This document shows positions 15,026 through 19,132 of a DNA stretch of 19,132 bases, piece by piece; position 1 is the stretch's first letter, and the number at the start of each line of letters is the position of its first letter. Source of the stretch: Candidatus Alectryobacillus merdavium (lineage in GTDB: Bacteria > Bacillota_I > Bacilli_A > RFN20 > CAG-826); the NCBI GenBank assembly GCA_017694735.1, contig JADIMN010000127.1, forward strand, positions 1 to 19,132. The letters are read 5' to 3'. Made by a program: the position numbers and the translations under genes. The notes under the pieces are model-generated. The model was not told the origin of the DNA. It made no database searches and saw only the letters and a program-made list of their open reading frames with translations.

Positions 15026-15043
15026 ATTTAAAGAGACATTAAT

Positions 15044-15664
15044 ATGAAAGTAATTTTAATCAATGGAAGTCCTAATGAAAATGGAACAACAAATAAAGCT
15101 TTATTAGAAATTTCTAAAAGTTTAAATGAAGTAAACATTGAAACTGAAATAATTTATTTAGGTCGTTTGCCAATAAATGATTGTTTAGCTTGTGGGGCAT
15201 GCGACAAACTTAATAAATGTGTAATAGATGACTGTGTTAATAAGGTTGCTTTAAAATGTAAAGATGCAGATGGATTTGTTTTTGCAACACCAGTTTATTA
15301 CGCCCATCCAAGTGGTAGAATTTTATCATTTTTAGATAGATTATTTTATTCCCAAGGGGAATATTTAGCCTATAAGCCTGTTGCAAGCGTGACTGTCGCA
15401 AGAAGAGGAGGACAAACAACTTCTTTTGATGTACTTAATAAATATGCAACAATTAATCATATGCCTATTATTTCTGCTAATTATTGGAATATGGTTTATG
15501 GAAGAAATCCTAGCGAAGCTGAAAAAGATTTTGAAGGCTTAGATACAATGAAAAATTTAGGCAAAAATATGGCTTGGATCTTAAAATGTATTAAAGCTGG
15601 AGAAGAAAAAGGAATTAAACATCCAGAAAACAAAAATAGATTTACAAATTTTATTAATAATTAA
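15044..15664 (+). CDS. Flavodoxin-fold NAD(P)H-dependent FMN reductase / iron-sulfur flavoprotein-like
   Basis: A 206-residue protein beginning MKVILINGSPNENGTTN, the FMN phosphate loop of the NADPH-dependent FMN reductase family. It carries a cysteine cluster C47-x2-C50-x2-C53-x5-C59 plus C64, a spacing that could hold a 4Fe-4S cluster as in iron-sulfur flavoproteins. The segment FATPVYYAHPSGRILSFLDRL (80-100) is the usual second FMN-contacting loop. Its natural donor and acceptor are unknown. The ribosome site is weak (AAAGAG). It is followed after two bases by the large membrane protein gene and may form the head of that operon. Confidence 0.82.
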   Translation: MKVILINGSPNENGTTNKALLEISKSLNEVNIETEIIYLGRLPINDCLACGACDKLNKCVIDDCVNKVALKCKDADGFVFATPVYYAHPSGRILSFLDRLFYSQGEYLAYKPVASVTVARRGGQTTSFDVLNKYATINHMPIISANYWNMVYGRNPSEAEKDFEGLDTMKNLGKNMAWILKCIKAGEEKGIKHPENKNRFTNFINN

Positions 15665-15666
15665 AA

Positions 15667-17517
15667 ATGAACGAAAATAATATTTTAGAACCCTTAAAAG
15701 AATATAAAAGAATTTACAAATCAAGCATTAAAGATAATGCAAATTCTTTTTTTGATAAACTTTTATTAAAATCAAAGGTTGATGTTAATGAAAATTCTAT
15801 TTTAGTTTCGAATTATAAGAAACAACTTTCTTATTCTGATAAAATAAAAAAATCTTTAGATTGTGTTAAAATTCACAAAACTTTATTAATTTGTCTTTCT
15901 TGTTTGTTTTTAATTGGCGGGATAATCAGTATTTTATTTTCTGTTTCTTATTTAAATAAAAGACCAACTTATATGTTCCCGCTACTTTTAACTATCGGCA
16001 TTATTTTAGTGTTTTTATTTATTCTTGTTTTAGTTTTAACATTGATAAAAATGTCCAAAAAACAAAAAAGAATTGAAACAAAATATAATAATGAAATGCA
16101 AAAAGTTAATGAGCTTTTAAACAAAGCTTATAATCAAATTAGACCTTTAAATGCTTTATATGACTGGAATATGCAAGTCGATATAATTAACTCGACTGTT
16201 CCTACAATAAAGTTAGATAAATATTTTGATATAAAGAAATATGAATACTTATGTGCAAAATATAATTTTAAAAGCGTTGATAACATAGATAAAAGTATGT
16301 ATTTTATTCAAAGCGGTTCAATAGCTGATAATCCTTTTTTAATCTATAGAGAATTTGATACAGAAATTACTAATCTTGTTTATACCGGTGTTAGAACTAT
16401 TTCTTATTATGTACATGGACCTAACGGTCAAGGACATATGGTTACTCAAACATTAACTGCTTCGATAACAAAACCTGGCCCAAGATACTTTTATAAAACT
16501 TATCTAATTTATGCTTGCGATGCTGCTCCAAATCTTAGTTTTTCAAGAACTGAATCTGGTTGTAAAAATATGGATGATAAGGCAATTGAGAAAAAAATTA
16601 AAGAAGATTCAAAAAAAGCCGAGGAACTTGAAAGAGAAAGTATTAAGAAGGGCGGAACTTATACAAAAATTGGAAACGATGAATTTGAGTCACTATTTGG
16701 TTGCTATAATAGAGACAACGAACAACAGTTTAGATTGCTCTTCACACCTTTAGCTCAGAAAAATTTTGTTGGTTTAATTAGAAACAAAGAACCTTTTGGA
16801 GATGATTTTACATTTGTAAAATCTAAAAGGCTAAATTATGTATTAAGTAATCATTCTCAAGTATTTGATTACTATGGAAATCCACGAAATTTTTATGATT
16901 ATGATGTAAAAGAATCACGAAATAAGTTTGTAAATTATGTTTGCTCTTATTTTGATAATTTATATTTTGATTTACTTCCTATTTTAAATATTCCTTTATA
17001 TCAACAATATAAAAGTGATGAAACTATATTTAAAAAAGATTTTGAAAGTAACTACAGCCCTTATGAACACGAAGCTTTAGCGAATTCTTTTAATCCAAAA
17101 TTGTTCGCTCATCCTGAAACCGGAAGCAGAATTATTTTAAAAACTAAATTATTAAAAAAAGATAATAAATCAGATAAAGTTTTAGTTACTGCTTATTCTT
17201 ATAAAGTCATAAATCGTATAGAGGATGTTGTTGTCGTTGGCCGTGATGGATTGCCTCATAATGTACCAGTTCCATATAAAGAGTTTATACCTTTGGTAAA
17301 TACAAAAATCATAGAAATAAAAAGACTTAATAGCAGTAATTCTAATTTTAATTCTAATATAAATTCAAACATTCAATTTAAAAATTCAATTCTTAATTTC
17401 AAAAATTATGTCTATGAAAGAGGAATGTTAGCGTTTATAATAGATAAAGAAGAAGATTTTAACGAAGAAATAGACAAAAGCTTAGATAAATATTTCATTT
17501 ATGAAAAGGAGGATTAA
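15667..17517 (+). CDS. Large two-span membrane protein of unknown family, paired with a LemA-like gene
   Basis: A 616-residue protein that I do not recognise. A charged N-terminal segment (1-70) is followed by two membrane spans (about 72-95 and 103-128), a Lys/Glu-rich probable coiled coil (129-158) and a large soluble region. Notable blocks are YYVHGPNGQGHMVTQT (247-262), then YACDAAPNLSFSR, then another Lys/Glu-rich stretch, and late in the protein an Asp-Gly-Leu-Pro-His-Asn-Val-Pro segment. An Asn/Ser repeat (NSNFNSNINSN) lies near 567-577. Overall layout (two N-terminal spans, big soluble domain, LemA neighbour) resembles DUF3137-type partners, but I cannot confirm homology. The ATG comes two bases after the flavoprotein stop with no ribosome site, so coupling is likely. 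The next gene's AGGAGG lies inside its end. Confidence 0.8.
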   Translation: MNENNILEPLKEYKRIYKSSIKDNANSFFDKLLLKSKVDVNENSILVSNYKKQLSYSDKIKKSLDCVKIHKTLLICLSCLFLIGGIISILFSVSYLNKRPTYMFPLLLTIGIILVFLFILVLVLTLIKMSKKQKRIETKYNNEMQKVNELLNKAYNQIRPLNALYDWNMQVDIINSTVPTIKLDKYFDIKKYEYLCAKYNFKSVDNIDKSMYFIQSGSIADNPFLIYREFDTEITNLVYTGVRTISYYVHGPNGQGHMVTQTLTASITKPGPRYFYKTYLIYACDAAPNLSFSRTESGCKNMDDKAIEKKIKEDSKKAEELERESIKKGGTYTKIGNDEFESLFGCYNRDNEQQFRLLFTPLAQKNFVGLIRNKEPFGDDFTFVKSKRLNYVLSNHSQVFDYYGNPRNFYDYDVKESRNKFVNYVCSYFDNLYFDLLPILNIPLYQQYKSDETIFKKDFESNYSPYEHEALANSFNPKLFAHPETGSRIILKTKLLKKDNKSDKVLVTAYSYKVINRIEDVVVVGRDGLPHNVPVPYKEFIPLVNTKIIEIKRLNSSNSNFNSNINSNIQFKNSILNFKNYVYERGMLAFIIDKEEDFNEEIDKSLDKYFIYEKED

Positions 17518-17519
17518 AT

Positions 17520-18176
17520 ATGGCTAATGAATTAGATGAATTAACTGGACCAGTTAATGAAGAAGGAAGAGATATTAATGTTATTCATAAACAAATTAAT
17601 GTAGTCGCACGAAGAGGTACAAAATCTTTAATTCACTTTTTATGTGTTATTACATTTGGTTTGTATAACATTAAATTAAATCATGTTAGAAGTTTCTTTA
17701 AACAATTAGAACAAAAAATGCAAAAGGATGCGTCTACTATTGACAATTATTTAGAACAAAGAGTTATTATTTTACAAAACACTGTAAAATTATTAGATAA
17801 AGCAATCGAACTTGATAAAGATACTTTTACAAAGATTGCTATTGCTAGAAGTGGTTCTAAAATTAATGATGCTGAAAGAAATTTAGTTAGTTCTCAATTA
17901 GATGATATAGCAAACAAAATTAATGTTGCTTTTGAAAATTATCCAAATTTAGAAGCACATAATGCTATTGCAAAAGCTATGCAACAAAATGACTATCTAC
18001 AAAGAGAAATAACTGCTGCAAGAGACTTATATAACAGTACTGTTGATGCATGGAATAGAGAAGTTTTTGAATGGCCAACTAAAATTTATATCGCCGATCA
18101 AAACAAATATACAACTAGAATTCCTTTTGAAGCATCAAAGACAATTAAAGATAAAGCTAAGGATGTTTTCTTTTAG
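17520..18176 (+). CDS. LemA family protein
   Basis: A 218-residue protein with a hydrophilic start, one membrane segment (about 36-52, LIHFLCVITFGLYNIKL) and a long helical region. The C-terminal half matches LemA: FENYPNLEAHNAI (138-150), an LQREITAARDLYNSTVDAWN block (160-179) and a FEWPTKIYIAD-type ending. LemA proteins are membrane-anchored helical bundles of unknown biochemical role. Typical LemA proteins start directly with the membrane helix; here about 35 residues precede it. It starts at an ATG seven bases after a perfect AGGAGG inside the end of the preceding gene, so the two are translated together, with this one likely at the higher level. Confidence 0.8.
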   Translation: MANELDELTGPVNEEGRDINVIHKQINVVARRGTKSLIHFLCVITFGLYNIKLNHVRSFFKQLEQKMQKDASTIDNYLEQRVIILQNTVKLLDKAIELDKDTFTKIAIARSGSKINDAERNLVSSQLDDIANKINVAFENYPNLEAHNAIAKAMQQNDYLQREITAARDLYNSTVDAWNREVFEWPTKIYIADQNKYTTRIPFEASKTIKDKAKDVFF

Positions 18177-18192
18177 TTAATAATTTTATATT

Positions 18193-18972
18193 ATGAAAAA
18201 AATAACTTTAATAACTGGCGCAAGCAGTGGTTTAGGCAAGGAATTTGCTAAAATTTATTGTAAAGAAAACAATAATTTATTGTTGCCTGGAAGAAATTTG
18301 GAATCACTAAATTGCGTAAAAGAAGAACTTAATAAAATAAATAGCTCGGTCGATGTTGAAATTTACAAAACTGATCTTTTAAATTCGGAAGAGTTAAAAT
18401 CATTTAAAACTTTTCTTGAAGAAAAAGATTATTTTGTAAATAATTTAATAAATTGTGCCGGCTTTGGAGACCGTTGCGATTTTAAAGATATGGATCTAGA
18501 TAAGCAAATTGATATGAATAGATTAAATTGTGATGCCATCTTATTCTTTAATAAACTTGTCTTAAATAGAATGTTAGAAAATAATGAAGGACATATAATA
18601 AATGTTTCTTCGATTGCAGGTTTTATTCCTGGGCCTTATATGTCAACTTATCATGCAACTAAAAGCTATATTTTATTATTAAGTGAGTCAATTTCTTTTG
18701 AAGTTAGAAAAAGTAGAGTTAAAGTACTAGCTTTATGTCCAGGACCATTTGAATCAAATTTTGTTAAAGTCGCTGGCAATGATTACACATTTAAAAAGAT
18801 AAAGCCAATGAGTGCACAAAAAGTTGCTGAAAAAGGTTATAAGGCTTCTATTAAAGGAAAAAAAGTTTATATTCCTGGGTTTGGCAACAAATTAACAATT
18901 TTTGCAGCTAAATTAGCTCCAAGATGTTTAATTAGAGTTATTTCAGCAAAAAATATCAAAAAAGACATTTAA
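18193..18972 (+). CDS. Short-chain dehydrogenase/reductase
   Basis: A 259-residue classical SDR: TGASSGLG (8-15) for cofactor binding, NCAGFG (87-92), and catalytic Asn112, Ser140, Tyr153 and Lys157 in YHATK, followed by CPGPFESNF (182-190). The residue after the second strand is Arg34 in GRN, which favours NADPH. The substrate cannot be deduced. The C-terminus (GKKVYIPGFGNKL onward) resembles the DltE/YqjQ-like SDR group found widely in Firmicutes. It starts 16 bases after the LemA-like stop with no ribosome site, so it may depend on read-through translation or a weakly initiating leader. Confidence 0.88.
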   Translation: MKKITLITGASSGLGKEFAKIYCKENNNLLLPGRNLESLNCVKEELNKINSSVDVEIYKTDLLNSEELKSFKTFLEEKDYFVNNLINCAGFGDRCDFKDMDLDKQIDMNRLNCDAILFFNKLVLNRMLENNEGHIINVSSIAGFIPGPYMSTYHATKSYILLLSESISFEVRKSRVKVLALCPGPFESNFVKVAGNDYTFKKIKPMSAQKVAEKGYKASIKGKKVYIPGFGNKLTIFAAKLAPRCLIRVISAKNIKKDI

Positions 18973-18984
18973 AAAACTTTTTTG

Positions 18985-19013
18985 TTGATAAATATTTATT
19001 TATTTTTTATAAT
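18985..19013 (+). promoter_or_regulatory. Promoter of tRNA-Val
   Basis: TTGATA (18985-18990), an exact 17-base spacer and TATAAT (19008-19013), 12 bases before the tRNA. It is the closest to consensus of the promoters I see in this window, as is usual for stable RNA genes. Confidence 0.8.
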
Positions 19014-19025
19014 AATTAAGCGCTT

Positions 19026-19101
19026 GGGTGTTTAGCTCAGCTGGGAGAGCATCTGTTTGACGTACAGAAGGTCATGGGTTCGATTCCCTTAGCACCCACC
19101 A
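19026..19101 (+). tRNA. tRNA-Val (anticodon GAC)
   Basis: A 76-base cloverleaf with acceptor stem GGGTGTT/AGCACCC, D arm GCTC...GAGC, and anticodon stem TCTGT/ACAGA around the loop TTGACGT, giving anticodon GAC. The variable loop is AGGTC, the T arm is ATGGG/CCCTT with TTCGATT, and CCA is encoded at the 3' end (19099-19101). It reads GUC and GUU codons. Confidence 0.93.
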
Positions 19102-19132
19102 CTTTATAAAATTTATATCTAATATCTAAAAG

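Noticed and set aside
15237..15419. Minus-strand open frame inside the flavoprotein gene
   Set aside because: Shadow of a well-supported coding region with no start signal.
16511..16753. Alternative-frame open frame inside the 616-residue membrane protein gene
   Set aside because: It reads an A-rich coiled-coil coding stretch in another frame; no ribosome site and low-complexity product.
18973..19007. AT-rich stretch after the SDR gene as a terminator
   Set aside because: Only A6/T6 and AAATATTT palindromes without a GC-containing stem; the segment is better explained as the tRNA promoter.
1..19132. Mycoplasma-type genetic code (TGA read as Trp)
   Set aside because: TGA ends the genes at 4070 and 4960 at tight operon overlaps, and tryptophans are encoded by TGG throughout.

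Overview
The window is about 19 kb of very AT-rich bacterial DNA, with TATAAT-type promoters, AGGAGG-type ribosome sites and short intergenic gaps. TGA is used as a stop (ends of the agmatinase-like gene near 4070 and the small membrane gene near 4960) and Trp is TGG, so the standard bacterial code applies, not the Mycoplasma code. Gene content (rex-adhE, a putative group B [FeFe] hydrogenase, methylglyoxal synthase, an ECF-type ThiT, NtdP/DUF402) points to a fermentative anaerobe of the low-GC Firmicutes, for example an uncultured Bacilli/Erysipelotrichia or Mollicutes-related gut lineage. That placement is inference from content and composition only.

Layout. 1-435 (+) is the end of an NAD(P)H-hydrate dehydratase. 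437-3289 (-) reads thiT (TPP riboswitch in front), a DUF3137-like membrane protein, then ntdP. 3427-5722 (-) is a tight operon: cytidine-deaminase-like, small membrane protein, agmatinase-like ureohydrolase, ung. 5794-10588 (-) is the redox module: rex, adhE, [FeFe] hydrogenase, with a hairpin between the last two and a terminator at the end. 10669-12331 (-) holds a NUDIX ADP-ribose pyrophosphatase followed by glf. 12431-12805 (+) is mgsA, sharing a bidirectional terminator with a convergent cvpA-like gene (12876-13415, -). A complete IS3-family element (13487-14950) sits between cvpA and a rightward group (15044-18972): flavodoxin-fold reductase, a large two-span membrane protein of unknown family, a LemA-like protein and a short-chain dehydrogenase. 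A tRNA-Val(GAC) with a near-consensus promoter closes the window.

How the genes fit together. Rex senses NADH/NAD+ and is co-directional with AdhE (acetyl-CoA to ethanol, regenerating NAD+) and a hydrogenase (electron disposal as H2), so this is a self-regulated fermentation locus. Its most notable feature is a perfect 9-bp inverted repeat covering the rex transcription and translation start, next to a Rex protein whose DNA-contacting wing departs from the usual family motif. The thiamine importer is controlled by a TPP riboswitch that runs into its ribosome binding site, and the importer has a roughly 155-residue extra membrane domain at its N-terminus. The large membrane protein plus LemA-like pair is the best candidate for an undescribed system.

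No stretch longer than 300 bases lacks a gene. The largest gaps (3290-3426, 13431-13486 plus IS termini, 12806-12875) are explained by a riboswitch, promoters and a terminator. I see no CRISPR array, prophage, origin or toxin-antitoxin pair.
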